Assembly (NCBI RefSeq): GCF_007828955.1
Contig: NZ_VIVR01000001.1
Coordinates: forward strand, 434,001-498,000
Reading direction: 5' to 3'
Source: Kitasatospora atroaurantiaca
Lineage (GTDB): Bacteria > Actinomycetota > Actinomycetes > Streptomycetales > Streptomycetaceae
Length of the DNA: 64,000 nucleotides
Each line of letters opens with the position of its first letter. Positions within the stretch are counted from its first letter, which is position 1. Below the pieces are notes generated by a model. It searched no databases. It was not told the DNA's origin and worked only from the letters and a program-made list of their open reading frames with translations. Below are positions 1 through 9,041 of the stretch, one piece after another. A program made the translations under genes and the position numbers.

Positions 1-42
1 CCCGCACGGCCCGCACGGCCCGCACGGCCCGCACGGCCCGCA
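1..42. repeat. 9-bp tandem repeat CCCGCACGG
   Basis: Four complete copies and a partial fifth copy of CCCGCACGG start the window, about 30 bases before the first gene. The array is probably longer, because the window edge cuts it. It is non-coding or lies at the end of a gene outside the window; no function is evident. Confidence 0.85.
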
Positions 43-74
43 ACAGCGTGGCCCGTCATCGAAAGGCTTGAACC

Positions 75-836
75 ATGACTCGTCGCCTTGAAGGAACCGT
101 CGCCCTGGTCACCGGAGCCTCCAGCGGCATCGGCCACGCCACCGCCTTGGAGCTCGCCCGTGAGGGGGCGTCAGTGGCGCTGGTCGGCCGACGCGAGGAC
201 CGGCTCACCGACCTCGCCGCGGAGATCTCCAGCGCCGGTGGGCAGGCACTGGTCGTGCCCGCCGACATCACCGACGCCCAAGCCGCCGCGGAAGCGGTCT
301 CCCGGGCAGTCGAGGGCCTGGGCCGCCTGGACATCCTGGTCAACAACGCCGGTCTCATGCTGCTCGGGCCTGCCCCCGACGCGGACCTCAACGACTGGCG
401 GCGCATGATGGACATCAACCTCATGGGCCTGATGTACACCACCCACGCGGCCGTCCCCCACCTGCTCAAGGCAGCCACCCAGGACCCGCGCCAGGTCGCC
501 GACATCGTCAACATCGGCTCGGTCGCAGGCCGCAGCGCCTTCGCCATGTCCGCGGTGTACTGCGCCACCAAGTTCGGCGTCGGCGCCTTCACCGAATCGC
601 TGCGCCAGGAGCTGGCACGCCAGCACGTCCGCGTGTCCGTGGTCGAGCCGGGCAGCGTCGACACCGAGCTGCGCACGCACAATCCGGACGTCGTTCAGCA
701 GTTGATCGCCAGCTCCCTGGGCGACATCGAGCGGCTGCAGAGCCAGGACATCGCCGACGCCCTCGGCTACATCGTCACCCGCCCCCGGCACGTGGCCGTC
801 AACGAGCTGCTCGTGCGCCCCACCGAGCAGGTCTGA
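75..836 (+). CDS. SDR family NAD(P)-dependent oxidoreductase
   Basis: A 253-residue classical short-chain dehydrogenase/reductase. The Rossmann glycine motif TGASSGIG lies near residue 14, NNAG near residue 90, a catalytic Ser in NIGSVAGR and the YCATK (YxxxK) dyad near residue 163. Length and motif order fit the classical SDR group that oxidises or reduces alcohol/carbonyl substrates with NAD(P)H; the substrate cannot be read from sequence. The ATG is preceded by GAAAGG at a suitable distance. A perfect 28-bp palindrome follows the stop, so the gene is probably transcribed alone. Confidence 0.93.
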   Translation: MTRRLEGTVALVTGASSGIGHATALELAREGASVALVGRREDRLTDLAAEISSAGGQALVVPADITDAQAAAEAVSRAVEGLGRLDILVNNAGLMLLGPAPDADLNDWRRMMDINLMGLMYTTHAAVPHLLKAATQDPRQVADIVNIGSVAGRSAFAMSAVYCATKFGVGAFTESLRQELARQHVRVSVVEPGSVDTELRTHNPDVVQQLIASSLGDIERLQSQDIADALGYIVTRPRHVAVNELLVRPTEQV

Positions 837-856
837 ACACCTAACCCGTGGCACGG

Positions 857-884
857 CCTGGTCCCGCCGATCGGCGGGACCAGG
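857..884. terminator. Perfect palindrome after the SDR gene
   Basis: Two exactly complementary 14-base arms (CCTGGTCCCGCCGA and its complement) meet at the centre, giving a 12-bp stem with a GATC loop 20 bases after the SDR stop. There is no T-tract, as is common for actinomycete terminators. Confidence 0.7.
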
Positions 885-994
885 ACGATGGCGGACAGGA
901 CCAAGCGGCGACCAGCTGCGTGGAAGCAAGGTCGTGACCCGGTTCACCGTTCGGTCGGCCGCCAGAACGCTGCCTCACCTCTGGGAGAACACAG

Positions 995-1678
995 ATGAAC
1001 AGAATCCTCGCCGTTGTCACCAACCAGGCGACCTACGGGACGAACCCCCACCGGACCGGCCTGTGGATCGCAGAGCTGGTTCACTTCTACGACGGAGTCC
1101 GCCAGGCCGGCTTCGAGGTCGACATCGTCAGTCCAGCAGGGGGGCAGGTGCCGCTGGATCCACGCAGCACCAGATGGGCCGACAAGCAGGCACGCGAATA
1201 CCTGAATGATCGTGCGTTCATGTCGAGCCTGAACCGCACGACCAGCGCGGCCGACGTCGACCCCGCCCAGTATGCCGCGATCTTCTACACAGGCGGACAC
1301 GGCGTCATGTGGGACTTCCCCTCCAACGTCGCGCTCCAGCAGGCCGCGCGCCAGATCTACGAGAACGGCGGCGTGGTCTCCTCGGTCTGCCACGGCGCGA
1401 GCGGACTGCTGAACATCACGCTCTCCGACGGCTCCCTGCTCGTCGACGGCCGCACGGTCACCGGGTTCTCCACCATCGAGGAGCGCATCGCCATGGTGAA
1501 GAGGCGGGTGCCGTTCCTGCTGGAGGACGAACTCCGCAACCGGGGCGCTCACTACATCAGGAACACCATCCCGATGACCCCCTTCGCCACCGCTGACGGC
1601 AGGCTCGTGACCGGACAGAACCCGTACTCCACCAAGGCCGTTACTGCAAAGATCATCGAGACGCTGCACCGTCTTTGA
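995..1678 (+). CDS. DJ-1/PfpI-family type 1 glutamine amidotransferase-like protein
   Basis: A 227-residue DJ-1/PfpI-fold protein. The nucleophile elbow Cys-His is in SSVCHGASG (about residue 131), the FYTGGHGVMWDFP stretch is typical of the Hsp31/YhbO-like branch, and an acidic residue in IAEL near residue 30 matches the family's conserved Glu. Such proteins act as glyoxalase III, deglycase or chaperones; which applies here is not visible. RBS GGGAGA lies 7 bases before ATG. A DJ-1 N-terminal remnant of similar type occurs at 62314, so the family has been duplicated and lost locally. Confidence 0.88.
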   Translation: MNRILAVVTNQATYGTNPHRTGLWIAELVHFYDGVRQAGFEVDIVSPAGGQVPLDPRSTRWADKQAREYLNDRAFMSSLNRTTSAADVDPAQYAAIFYTGGHGVMWDFPSNVALQQAARQIYENGGVVSSVCHGASGLLNITLSDGSLLVDGRTVTGFSTIEERIAMVKRRVPFLLEDELRNRGAHYIRNTIPMTPFATADGRLVTGQNPYSTKAVTAKIIETLHRL

Positions 1679-1696
1679 ACACGACCTGCCCGGTTG

Positions 1697-1719
1697 GGGC
1701 GCGGTTCAGAACCGCGCCC
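1697..1719. terminator. Hairpin after the DJ-1/PfpI gene
   Basis: A 10-bp perfect stem GGGCGCGGTT / AACCGCGCCC with a 3-base loop, 18 bases after the stop codon and followed by TTGTTG. It is the probable terminator of the upstream gene. Confidence 0.7.
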
Positions 1720-1756
1720 TTGTTGAGGACATCGCCAGGCTCGTCCGCCGCCCGGG

Positions 1757-1810
1757 GCACTCGCCGACCTCTTCGGTGTCCCCCGCTCCACCGTCCTTGC
1801 CATCTCAACC
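1757..1810 (+). pseudogene. Possible HTH remnant of a site-specific recombinase
   Basis: In the 333-base gap between 1679 and 2011 one frame reads ALADLFGVPRSTVLAIS, which resembles the C-terminal helix-turn-helix of resolvase/invertase-type serine recombinases. It is flanked by a frame break upstream (DIARLVRRPG in another frame) and a stop soon after. No catalytic domain, inverted repeat or RBS is visible. This is a short by-eye similarity and may be chance. Nothing else is recognised in this gap apart from the hairpin at 1697. Confidence 0.3.
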
Positions 1811-2011
1811 GCGCCACGATCCCCCGACAGCTGACGAAGAGCACATCAGCACAGCGGTGACCGACGGCTCCGCCCTACCGCCAGGACGAACTTGATTGCT
1901 ACCCGCCGGTAAGTTTGGCCGATCATCGTCTCACCAACGCTCCGTCTCGCGCCCTACGCTCCGACTCGGGTGTCCCCTTGGCACCACGACCCGAGCCCTG
2001 ATGGAGCATCA

Positions 2012-3664
2012 ATGACGCGATCCCACCGCACCTTCGGAAGCCGCCGCCTGCGAGGTCTGGCGGCAGGTGCAGCGATCGTCGCGGCACTTGCCGTCACCGC
2101 GGCTCCGGCGTCGGCGGTCCCGTCGGCCGGCTCTGCGGTGGCCGTCGCCGGGGCCCTGCCGTCCTTCCGCCTTGCCGACATGGCGATGAAGGACGGCGTG
2201 GTCCTCAAGGCCGACGTCTTCACCCCGGCGCCCGGTACGCCCGGCGCCGACGAGCGGGGCCGCTACCCGGCCATCGTCCAGCCGGCCAGCTGGGGGCAGA
2301 ACGACCTGGAGTACATCGCCCAGGGCAGGCAGCTCGCCGCCGACGGCTACGTGGTCGTCACGTACACCGTGCGCGGGTTCTGGCTCTCCGGCGGCAAGGT
2401 CGACGTGGCGGGGCCCACCGACGTGGCCGACATCTCCTCGGTCATCGACTGGACGCTCGCCCACACCTCGGCCGACCCGCGACGCCTGGGCATGACGGGC
2501 CTGTCCCTGGGCGGGGGCCTGACCTTGATGGGCGCCGCGTTCGACCCGCGGATCAAGGCGGTCGCCGCGATGAGCGGCTGGGGGGACCTCACCGACTCCC
2601 TGTACAGCGGTCAGACCCGGCACCTGCAGGCCGCCGCCTTTCTGACCGCCATTCAGACACCCACCGGACGCCGGGGCGCCGAGCTGGACCGGGCCCTGGC
2701 CGACCTCTTCGCCGACCGTGAGCTGCCCGAGGTCGTCAAGTGGGCGCAGACCAGGTCCCCCGCCACGTACGTGGACCGGATCAACGCCAACGGTACGGCG
2801 GTCTTCCTCGCCAACGCGTGGGGCGACAGCATCTTCAACCCCAGCGAGATCGCCGCCTTCTACCAGCGGCTGACCGGCCCCAAGCGACTCGAACTGCGCC
2901 CCGGGGACCACGCCACCCAGGAGCTGACCAGCCTGCTCGGCCTGCACAACGCCACCTGGGCGAGCGCGCGAGCCTGGTTCGACCAACACCTCAAGGGCGC
3001 CGTCGCCGACACCAGGCAGCCGGTCGAACTGGAGGTCCGCCCGAGCGGCCGGCACGAGAGCTACCCGGACTGGCAGTCCGTCGGTTCCCACGCCCAGCGC
3101 CTGCGACTCGGCAGCGCGAACCTCCTCGGGACGGGCACCCTCGGCGGTGCTGCCACCACGGGCTGGCACACCTCCGTCGTCGGCGGTACGGACTCGGGCG
3201 CCGACGGCGGCCCCACCGAACTGTCCGGGCTGCTCGACCAGGTCGCCAAGCTGTCGCCGACGGTCGTCCTCCCGCTGCTGCCGCGCTCCGCCGGAGCCGT
3301 CTGGCAGTCGGCACCGTACGCGGCGGCGCAGCAGATCCGCGGCAGCGCGAAGCTGCACACGACGGTCACAGCCTCCGCGTCCGAGGGCACGGTGTTCGGC
3401 TACCTCTACGACGTGAACGCCCTCGGCGTGGGGAAGTTGATCTCCCATGCCCCGCAGAGCTGGTCCGGCAGGCAGCCTGGGCAGGCCTTCCCCCTGGACG
3501 TCTCCCTGTTCGCCACCGCCTACGACCTGCCCGCCGGCCACCGACTCGCCCTGGTCCTCGACACCAAGGACCCGCTGTACGGCGGCCGCACCCCGCTGGG
3601 CAGCCGGGTGTCGTTCAGCTCCCCGGCGGACGACCCGTCCGAGCTGACGCTGCCTCTGCGCTGA
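2012..3664 (+). CDS. Secreted CocE/NonD-family (X-Pro dipeptidyl-peptidase-like) hydrolase
   Basis: A 550-residue secreted alpha/beta hydrolase. An N-terminal signal peptide (SRRLRG followed by a hydrophobic stretch and an AxA site, residues 1-36) leads into a catalytic domain with nucleophile elbow GLSLGG near residue 166, an Asp in WGDSIFN and a His in PGDHATQ near residue 300. The C-terminal half is a beta-rich jelly roll as in CocE/PepX enzymes. These hydrolyse acyl or X-Pro bonds outside the cell. I chose ATG 2012 because it places the signal peptide at the N terminus; a GTG exists at 1970. It stands alone, 26 bases before the HIT gene. Confidence 0.88.
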   Translation: MTRSHRTFGSRRLRGLAAGAAIVAALAVTAAPASAVPSAGSAVAVAGALPSFRLADMAMKDGVVLKADVFTPAPGTPGADERGRYPAIVQPASWGQNDLEYIAQGRQLAADGYVVVTYTVRGFWLSGGKVDVAGPTDVADISSVIDWTLAHTSADPRRLGMTGLSLGGGLTLMGAAFDPRIKAVAAMSGWGDLTDSLYSGQTRHLQAAAFLTAIQTPTGRRGAELDRALADLFADRELPEVVKWAQTRSPATYVDRINANGTAVFLANAWGDSIFNPSEIAAFYQRLTGPKRLELRPGDHATQELTSLLGLHNATWASARAWFDQHLKGAVADTRQPVELEVRPSGRHESYPDWQSVGSHAQRLRLGSANLLGTGTLGGAATTGWHTSVVGGTDSGADGGPTELSGLLDQVAKLSPTVVLPLLPRSAGAVWQSAPYAAAQQIRGSAKLHTTVTASASEGTVFGYLYDVNALGVGKLISHAPQSWSGRQPGQAFPLDVSLFATAYDLPAGHRLALVLDTKDPLYGGRTPLGSRVSFSSPADDPSELTLPLR

Positions 3665-3690
3665 CCGCCGCCCAGGGCCATACTCGCAAG

Positions 3691-4110
3691 GTGGACTGTC
3701 TCTTCTGCGCGGTGGTGGCGGGCTCCGCGCACGCGCACCGGGTGTTGGACGACGAGGTGGCGGTGGCGTTCCTGGACCACCGGCCGCTCTTCCCCGGGCA
3801 CGTCCTGGTGGTCCCCCGCCGGCACGTCGAGACGGTGACCGACCTGCCCCCGGGGGACGTCGGGCCGTTCTTCACCCGGGTCCAGCGCGTCACCGCCGCC
3901 GTGGAGCGGGGCATGGGAGCGGTCGGTAGTTTCGTGGCGGCCAACAACCGGATCAGCCAGTCGGTGCCTCACCTGCACGTCCACGTGGTGCCCCGCAATC
4001 CGAAGGACGGCCTGCGCGGGTTCTTCTGGCCGCGCAGCCGGTACGCGAGCGAGGCCGAGGCCGCCGAGGTCACCGCGCGTCTGCGGGCCGCGATCCCCGA
4101 GCCGGACTGA
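3691..4110 (+). CDS. HIT-family (histidine triad) nucleotide-binding protein
   Basis: A 139-residue histidine-triad protein. CxxC near residue 3 (CLFC), the HVLVVPRRH segment and the triad HLHVHVVP near residue 93 define the family, which hydrolyses AMP-linked phosphoramidates or dinucleoside polyphosphates. GTG 3691 gives the typical family start (VDCLFCAVVAG). Its 3' end overlaps the convergent NRPS gene by 41 bases, so the cluster border is compressed here. It is probably not a cluster gene, although a phosphoramidase next to NTase-rich genes deserves mention. Confidence 0.9.
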   Translation: MDCLFCAVVAGSAHAHRVLDDEVAVAFLDHRPLFPGHVLVVPRRHVETVTDLPPGDVGPFFTRVQRVTAAVERGMGAVGSFVAANNRISQSVPHLHVHVVPRNPKDGLRGFFWPRSRYASEAEAAEVTARLRAAIPEPD

Positions 4111-7100
4111 GCGGGCCGCTCGGGGCCGGCTCTGCCACGGTCAGGACCGCGAGGTGGTGCAGCAGGCGGCCGTGGAGCTGCTGCGCGGCCGTGTCCGTGA
4201 GCAGCCGCCACCGGTGTTCCAGGTGACCGCGTACGCCGTCGGGCCCGACCCGGAGCGAGAGGGTCGCGTCGAAGCGCCCGCCCGTCCGGGCGACGGGCAC
4301 CGGTGTACAGCGGACGCCGCCCAGACGGAGCTCGGGCTCCTCGTCCAGGCTGAAGTAGCAGGACGGGAAGTCGGCGTGGCGCAGCCTGGCGGCCCGGCGC
4401 ACCTCGGCCACCAGCGCGGGGAGCGGTACCCGGTGCTCGGGCCTGGTGAGGTCGTCGAGCCCGTCCGCCAGGGTGCGCAGGGCGGTGTCGGCCGTGAGGT
4501 CTCGCCGGACGCCGCGCAGTACGGCCGTGTCGACCAGGCAGCCGGCCGTCCGCTCGGCGTCGAGCCAGGCCCGGTCGGTGACCGCAACGCCGAGCGGGAA
4601 GTCCGAGCGGCCGAGGACGTCACACAGGGCCTGCTCGTACGCCGCGAGGAGGACGACCGCCGGCGTGACCCCGGCGGAGGCGGCGACGGCGCTCAGTTGT
4701 GCCGTGGTCGTCGGGTCGAGGGAGACGGCGAGGGTCCCGGTCCGCAGCCCGGTGCCTGCCCCCACGGCGGATTCCGGGGTAACGGTGCCCTCCAGGAGTG
4801 CCGCGGCGCGGCGGACCCGGTCGGGGAGGCCCGGGCGGGTGAGGAAGCCGGTCCGCTCCGCCATGAGGTCGCAGATGGTCCGGCCCGCCCGGTCGGGCGG
4901 CACGGAGGAGTCGTAGCAGCGGGCCAGGTCCGCCAGCAGGATCCGGGCCGACCAGCCGTCGGTCGCGAGGTGGTGCCAGACCAGGAGGAGCAGGCGCTGC
5001 CCGTCGGGGGTGCGGCAGAGCAGCGGCCGGAAGAGCGGACCGGCCGTCACATCCACCGAGCGCCGGACCAGCTCGGCCAGATCCGGTGCCTCGCCGAGCT
5101 CGCGTTCCTCGAGGGCCGGCCGGGCGCCGGACAGGTCCATCCAGGGCCCGTCCGGCTGCTCCCGCACGGCGGCGGAGAGGACGGGATGCGCGTCGCAGAC
5201 CGCGGCCACCGCCTTCGCCAGACGCTCCGCCTCGACCCCGGGCGGCAGCTCGAAGCAGAGTGCCTCGGCGTACATGCCGCGGCCGGCGTGCACCTTGTCC
5301 TGGAACCACATGCCCTGCTCGGTCGTGCCGAGCGGCGCCGTCCCCGCCCCGGCGCCGGCGCCCGGGCGCGCGGGCGGGGCCGCGTCGAGGAGCTCGGCGA
5401 GGTGCCGGATGCCGCCCGCGCGCATCACGTCGGCAGCCCACACCTGTCGGCCGGTGCCGAGGCGCAGCGCGGCCGCGACCCGTACCGCGCCGAGGGAGGT
5501 GCCGCCCGCTTCGGCGAACCCTGCCGTGAGCAGCACCGGATGGCGGAGCTCGGCCTGCCAGGCCCGCGCCACCACGGCGGCGGTGCCCGCCGCGAGTTCA
5601 ACCGCTTCTGCAGGCGCGGCCGGCAGCGGCAGGGCGGCCAGCGCCGCGTGGTCGGTCTTGCCGTGCCGGGTCTGCGGCAGGGCGGGCAATGGCAGGATCA
5701 CCTGCGGCACGGCGTACGAGGGCAGCAGCAGCCCCAGGCCGGCCCGCAGGGCCCGGTCGTCCCACCGCCCGCCCGCCTCCGGAACGACGTACGCCACCAG
5801 GGCGGCCCCTGCCCCGGGCAGCTCCCGGCGGCCGACCACCACCTCGCGGACCCGCGCGCTCTGCCGGATCGCGGTCTCGACCTCCCCGGGTTCGATCCGG
5901 TGGCCGTTGATCTTGAGCTGCCGGTCCACCCGCTCGACGAAGACGAGTTCCCCGTCGGGGCGGGTGGTGACCCGGTCCCCGGTGCGGTACGCGCGCTCCC
6001 CGCTCCCGTCCGGGGCGGTCACGAAGCCGGTCGCCGAGGCGCCGTCGGCGTGCAGATAGCCGCGGGCGACACCGGCGCCGACGACCAGCAGCTCGCCGGT
6101 GCCGGTTGCGCTCACGCGGCCGCGTTCGTCCAGCAGGAGCACCCGGTTGCCCGCCACCGGCGTGCCGATCGGTGTGCGCTCGTGCGGCTCGCCGCCGGTG
6201 GCCGACACGGTGTGCAGGGTGCAGCAGATGGTGGTCTCCGCCGGGCCGTAGCCGTTCACCACCATCAGCCCGGGCCTGGCCCGGCACAGCGACTGCAGAA
6301 GGCCCAGTGCGATCGGCTCGACGCCCACCAGCAGCCGCACCAGCCCGGCACAGTACTGCCGGTCGGCCCGGAGCAGCGCGCAGAACTCGGGCAGCAGGGC
6401 CGGGGGGACGTACGCGCTCTGCACCCCGTGCCGATGGAGGTGGTCGGCGAACCGCGGGGCCTCCAGGCGGTTCTCCTGCGGCACCACGACGAGGTGACCG
6501 CCCCGGGTGAGTGGTGCCCAGACCTCCCAGGCGGCGACGTCGAAGGAGGGGTTGGTCCACCACGAGCCGGTGAACGCCGTCGGCACCGGTGCCCGGCGGT
6601 CGAGGTCCCGGAGCAGGTTGACCACGCCGCCGTGCTCCACCTGCACGGCTTTCGGGACGCCCGTCGAGCCCGAGGTGTGCACGACGTACGCGACGTCGTC
6701 CGCCCGTACCGCCGGCTCTGAGACGGTCGCCGTGCGGTCCTGGCGCCAGGGCCCGACGGCGACGCCGGGCACCAGTGCGCCGGGCAGCCCGGCGGCCGGC
6801 CCGGCCTCGGCGACGACGGCTCCGGGCGAGCAGTTCGCCAGGATCGTCCGGAGGCGCTCGGCCGGCTGCTGCGGATCGAGCGGCACGTAGGCCGCCCCGA
6901 GGCTCATGGCCGCCAGCGCCGCCGCGACCGCCTCCCGGCCGGGCGTCAGCACCAGCCCCACCCGGCTGCCGGGGCCGACCCCCCGGTCGGCGAACTCCCT
7001 TGCCAGCAGGTCGACTCGAGCGGCCAGCGCGCAGTAGTCGGCCGTGCCGTCGGGCGCGGTGACCGCGGGCAGCCCGGGGTTCCGCCGAGCAGCGGCGAGG

Positions 7101-7159
7101 ATCGGGCGGACCAGATCGGCGGCCGGGCGGCCGGGCGGCGTGGCCGATGAACGCGTCAT
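4070..7159 (-). CDS. Non-ribosomal peptide synthetase, domains A-T-C
   Basis: A 1029-residue NRPS with unusual order. The adenylation domain (about 15-515) has HTSGSTGVPK at 161, NGYGPAETT at 302, RTGDR at 392, the LKINGHRIEPGEVE core and HGKTD near 510. A carrier domain follows with GGTSL (about 575, attachment Ser present), then a C-terminal condensation domain (about 625-1010) with intact WHHLATDG. Reading the ten specificity positions by eye gives D-V-W-Y-L-G-G-I-C-K, which I cannot assign. There is no thioesterase and no carrier after the C domain, so the acceptor must come from another protein or be a free molecule. ATG has AGGAG upstream, and the gene lies 38 bases after the Thr adenylation gene. 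Confidence 0.95.
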   Translation of the reverse strand: MTRSSATPPGRPAADLVRPILAAARRNPGLPAVTAPDGTADYCALAARVDLLAREFADRGVGPGSRVGLVLTPGREAVAAALAAMSLGAAYVPLDPQQPAERLRTILANCSPGAVVAEAGPAAGLPGALVPGVAVGPWRQDRTATVSEPAVRADDVAYVVHTSGSTGVPKAVQVEHGGVVNLLRDLDRRAPVPTAFTGSWWTNPSFDVAAWEVWAPLTRGGHLVVVPQENRLEAPRFADHLHRHGVQSAYVPPALLPEFCALLRADRQYCAGLVRLLVGVEPIALGLLQSLCRARPGLMVVNGYGPAETTICCTLHTVSATGGEPHERTPIGTPVAGNRVLLLDERGRVSATGTGELLVVGAGVARGYLHADGASATGFVTAPDGSGERAYRTGDRVTTRPDGELVFVERVDRQLKINGHRIEPGEVETAIRQSARVREVVVGRRELPGAGAALVAYVVPEAGGRWDDRALRAGLGLLLPSYAVPQVILPLPALPQTRHGKTDHAALAALPLPAAPAEAVELAAGTAAVVARAWQAELRHPVLLTAGFAEAGGTSLGAVRVAAALRLGTGRQVWAADVMRAGGIRHLAELLDAAPPARPGAGAGAGTAPLGTTEQGMWFQDKVHAGRGMYAEALCFELPPGVEAERLAKAVAAVCDAHPVLSAAVREQPDGPWMDLSGARPALEERELGEAPDLAELVRRSVDVTAGPLFRPLLCRTPDGQRLLLLVWHHLATDGWSARILLADLARCYDSSVPPDRAGRTICDLMAERTGFLTRPGLPDRVRRAAALLEGTVTPESAVGAGTGLRTGTLAVSLDPTTTAQLSAVAASAGVTPAVVLLAAYEQALCDVLGRSDFPLGVAVTDRAWLDAERTAGCLVDTAVLRGVRRDLTADTALRTLADGLDDLTRPEHRVPLPALVAEVRRAARLRHADFPSCYFSLDEEPELRLGGVRCTPVPVARTGGRFDATLSLRVGPDGVRGHLEHRWRLLTDTAAQQLHGRLLHHLAVLTVAEPAPSGPLSPARGSRPADAR

Positions 7160-7197
7160 GGGCGGGCACTCCTGGTAGGGGCCGTGAAACGGTGGGC

Positions 7198-8805
7198 CTA
7201 GGCCAGAGTCCGGGGCTGGGGCTGGGGCTGGGGCTGGGGCTGGGGCTGGAGCTGGTCCAAGGCCGCCAGGTCCACCTTGCCGTGCGCCGTCAGCGGCAGG
7301 GCCCGGTGGGTGGTGAAACGCGAGGGCACCATGTACCGGGGCAGCAACTCCGCGACATGCCTGCGGAGTTCGGTACGCGAGGGGCCGGGCTCGCGGTGCG
7401 GCACGACATGGGCCACCAGGACCGGGTCCCCGACGGGGTTGCGGGGCGCGGTGACGACGCAGGCGGCGACCTCCGGGTGGGAGAGGACTGCTGCCGCCAC
7501 CTCGCCACGCTCGATCCGGAGGCCGCGCAGCTGGATCTGGTCGTCCTTGCGCCCGATGTAGTGCAACCCGCCCTGATCGTCCTCGACCGCCCAGTCACCG
7601 CTGCGGTACACCGGTCCGGCGATGCCCGGCAGGCGGATGAAGCGCTCGGCGGTCTGCTCCGGCCTGTTCAGGTATCCCTCCCCCACCCCCGCGCCGTGGA
7701 CGGCGAGTTCGCCGGGGGTGCCGGGCGGGACCGGCCGCAGGTCGGGGTCGAGCAGCAGCACGCCGAGATGCGCGAGCGGCCTGCCGATCGGGGTGGTACC
7801 CGCGGGCCCCGCCTGCGGCTCGCCGTCCAGCGCGCAGCACGTGACGTGCACGGTGGTCTCGGTGATCCCGTACATGTTGGCCAGCCGGGCCCCGGGCGCG
7901 CAGCCGGCATCCCGCCAGCGGCGGACGTCCGAGAGGTTGACCGCCTCGCCGCCGAACACGATCTGCCGCAGCGCGGGCAGGGATCGCCCGGACTCGGCCA
8001 TCGCGGCGACCAACTGCCCGAACGCCGAGGGCACTTGGTTCAGCACGGTGATCCGGTGGCCGGCCAGCAGCCCGGCCAGCAGGCTCGCGTCGTAGGTGCA
8101 CTCGACCGGGACGACGACCGCGCTGCCGCCGTGCCACCAGGCGCCCCACATCTCCCAGACGCTGAAGTCGAAGCTGTGCGAGTGGACCAGTGCCCAGCGG
8201 TCCTCGGGGCCGAAGTCGAAGTGCTCCTCGGTGGCCGCCATCAGCGCCGCCACCTGACGCTGGCTCACCGGCACCCCCTTGGGCCGGCCGGTCGAGCCTG
8301 AGGTGTAGATGACGTACGCGGTGCCGGGCGGCAGCGTCCGCCCGTCCGGGTGCGGCGTCGACGGCGCGCCGGGCACCGGCAGTACCGCCAGGTCAGTCCC
8401 CGCACCGGCCTCGGACGGGGCCTGCTGGAGGACATGACGGATACCCGAGTCGCCCACCAGGTGGTCCTGCCGGGCGGCGGGGTACGCGGGGTCGATCGGG
8501 AGGTAGCCGCAGCCGTGCCCCAGCACGCCCAGCACCGCGGCCGCCACGTCGGCGCCGCGCGGCAGCCGTACGCCGACCAGCTCGCCCGGCCGCACCCCCG
8601 CCTCGGTGAGCAGCGTGGTGACGCGCCCGGCGGCCAGGGCCAGCTCGGCGTAGCTCAGGCTCCGCTCGCCCTCGGTCAGCGCGACGGCCTCGGGGCGGCG
8701 CTCGGCCTGCTCCCGGAAACGGCGCAGCAGCGCGTCCACCGGTATTTCGGGAAGCTCCGCCTCGGCGAGCTCCGCGGCCGTCGCCCGGCCTGCTTCTCCC
8801 GTCAC
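7198..8805 (-). CDS. Stand-alone NRPS adenylation enzyme, predicted threonine-specific
   Basis: A free-standing adenylation domain of about 535 residues with no carrier or condensation domain. Core motifs are YTSGSTGRPKG (about 167), NMYGITETTVH, YRSGDW, the ADDQIQLRGLRIERGEVE-type A8 motif and HGKVD. Specificity positions read by eye are D-F-W-N-V-G-M-V-H-K, the established threonine code. It would load Thr onto a carrier in trans, either the T-C protein at 25145 or the A-T-C protein. The C terminus is a QPQPQP tail from a GGGGCT repeat. I prefer GTG 8805 because the family start follows it; an in-frame GTG at 8910 would add 35 low-complexity residues. Confidence 0.92.
   Translation of the reverse strand: MTGEAGRATAAELAEAELPEIPVDALLRRFREQAERRPEAVALTEGERSLSYAELALAAGRVTTLLTEAGVRPGELVGVRLPRGADVAAAVLGVLGHGCGYLPIDPAYPAARQDHLVGDSGIRHVLQQAPSEAGAGTDLAVLPVPGAPSTPHPDGRTLPPGTAYVIYTSGSTGRPKGVPVSQRQVAALMAATEEHFDFGPEDRWALVHSHSFDFSVWEMWGAWWHGGSAVVVPVECTYDASLLAGLLAGHRITVLNQVPSAFGQLVAAMAESGRSLPALRQIVFGGEAVNLSDVRRWRDAGCAPGARLANMYGITETTVHVTCCALDGEPQAGPAGTTPIGRPLAHLGVLLLDPDLRPVPPGTPGELAVHGAGVGEGYLNRPEQTAERFIRLPGIAGPVYRSGDWAVEDDQGGLHYIGRKDDQIQLRGLRIERGEVAAAVLSHPEVAACVVTAPRNPVGDPVLVAHVVPHREPGPSRTELRRHVAELLPRYMVPSRFTTHRALPLTAHGKVDLAALDQLQPQPQPQPQPQPRTLA
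7212..7247. repeat. Hexanucleotide tandem repeat (GGGGCT)x6
   Basis: Six perfect copies of GGGGCT, followed by a degenerate GGAGCT, lie at the 3' end of the Thr adenylation gene and encode its alternating Gln-Pro tail on the minus strand. Slippage here would change tail length without a frame change. Confidence 0.95.
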
Positions 8806-8975
8806 GGACAAATCCGGACCCCCGCCCTTCGCGCGCCGGCCGGTCGAATGCCGCGCCGGCCCGCAGCCTGCCGTTCGGCCACCGAATTGATGCGGATCGC
8901 AGCCTAGCACCGACGCCGCGGCGCGAAACCCTTTCCCGGAAACTTCTCCGGTCCTCGGTGAATTCCCCGGGGCCG

Positions 8976-9004
8976 TTGACAGCGGGCGGGCCCGGAGACA
9001 TGCT
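8976..9004 (+). promoter_or_regulatory. Candidate promoter for the 17-aa peptide gene
   Basis: A consensus -35 TTGACA (8976-8981) is followed 17 bases later by CATGCT (8999-9004), a weak -10. Transcription would start about 30 bases before the peptide ATG at 9042. The 236-base divergent gap 8806-9041 also has to hold the promoter for the adenylation gene on the other strand. Confidence 0.5.
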
Positions 9005-9041
9005 TTCCTCTCGACCGCGACACCTGCGCAGGAGGTTGGGA

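Noticed and set aside
1757..1810. Insertion sequence or integrase in the 1679-2011 gap
   Set aside because: Only a short HTH-like stretch is visible, with no catalytic domain, terminal repeats or target duplication; kept only as a low-confidence remnant.
3691..4110. HIT phosphoramidase as part of the NTase-rich cluster
   Set aside because: It is convergent with the cluster, overlaps only at the 3' end, and HIT proteins are common housekeeping genes; no shared transcript is possible.
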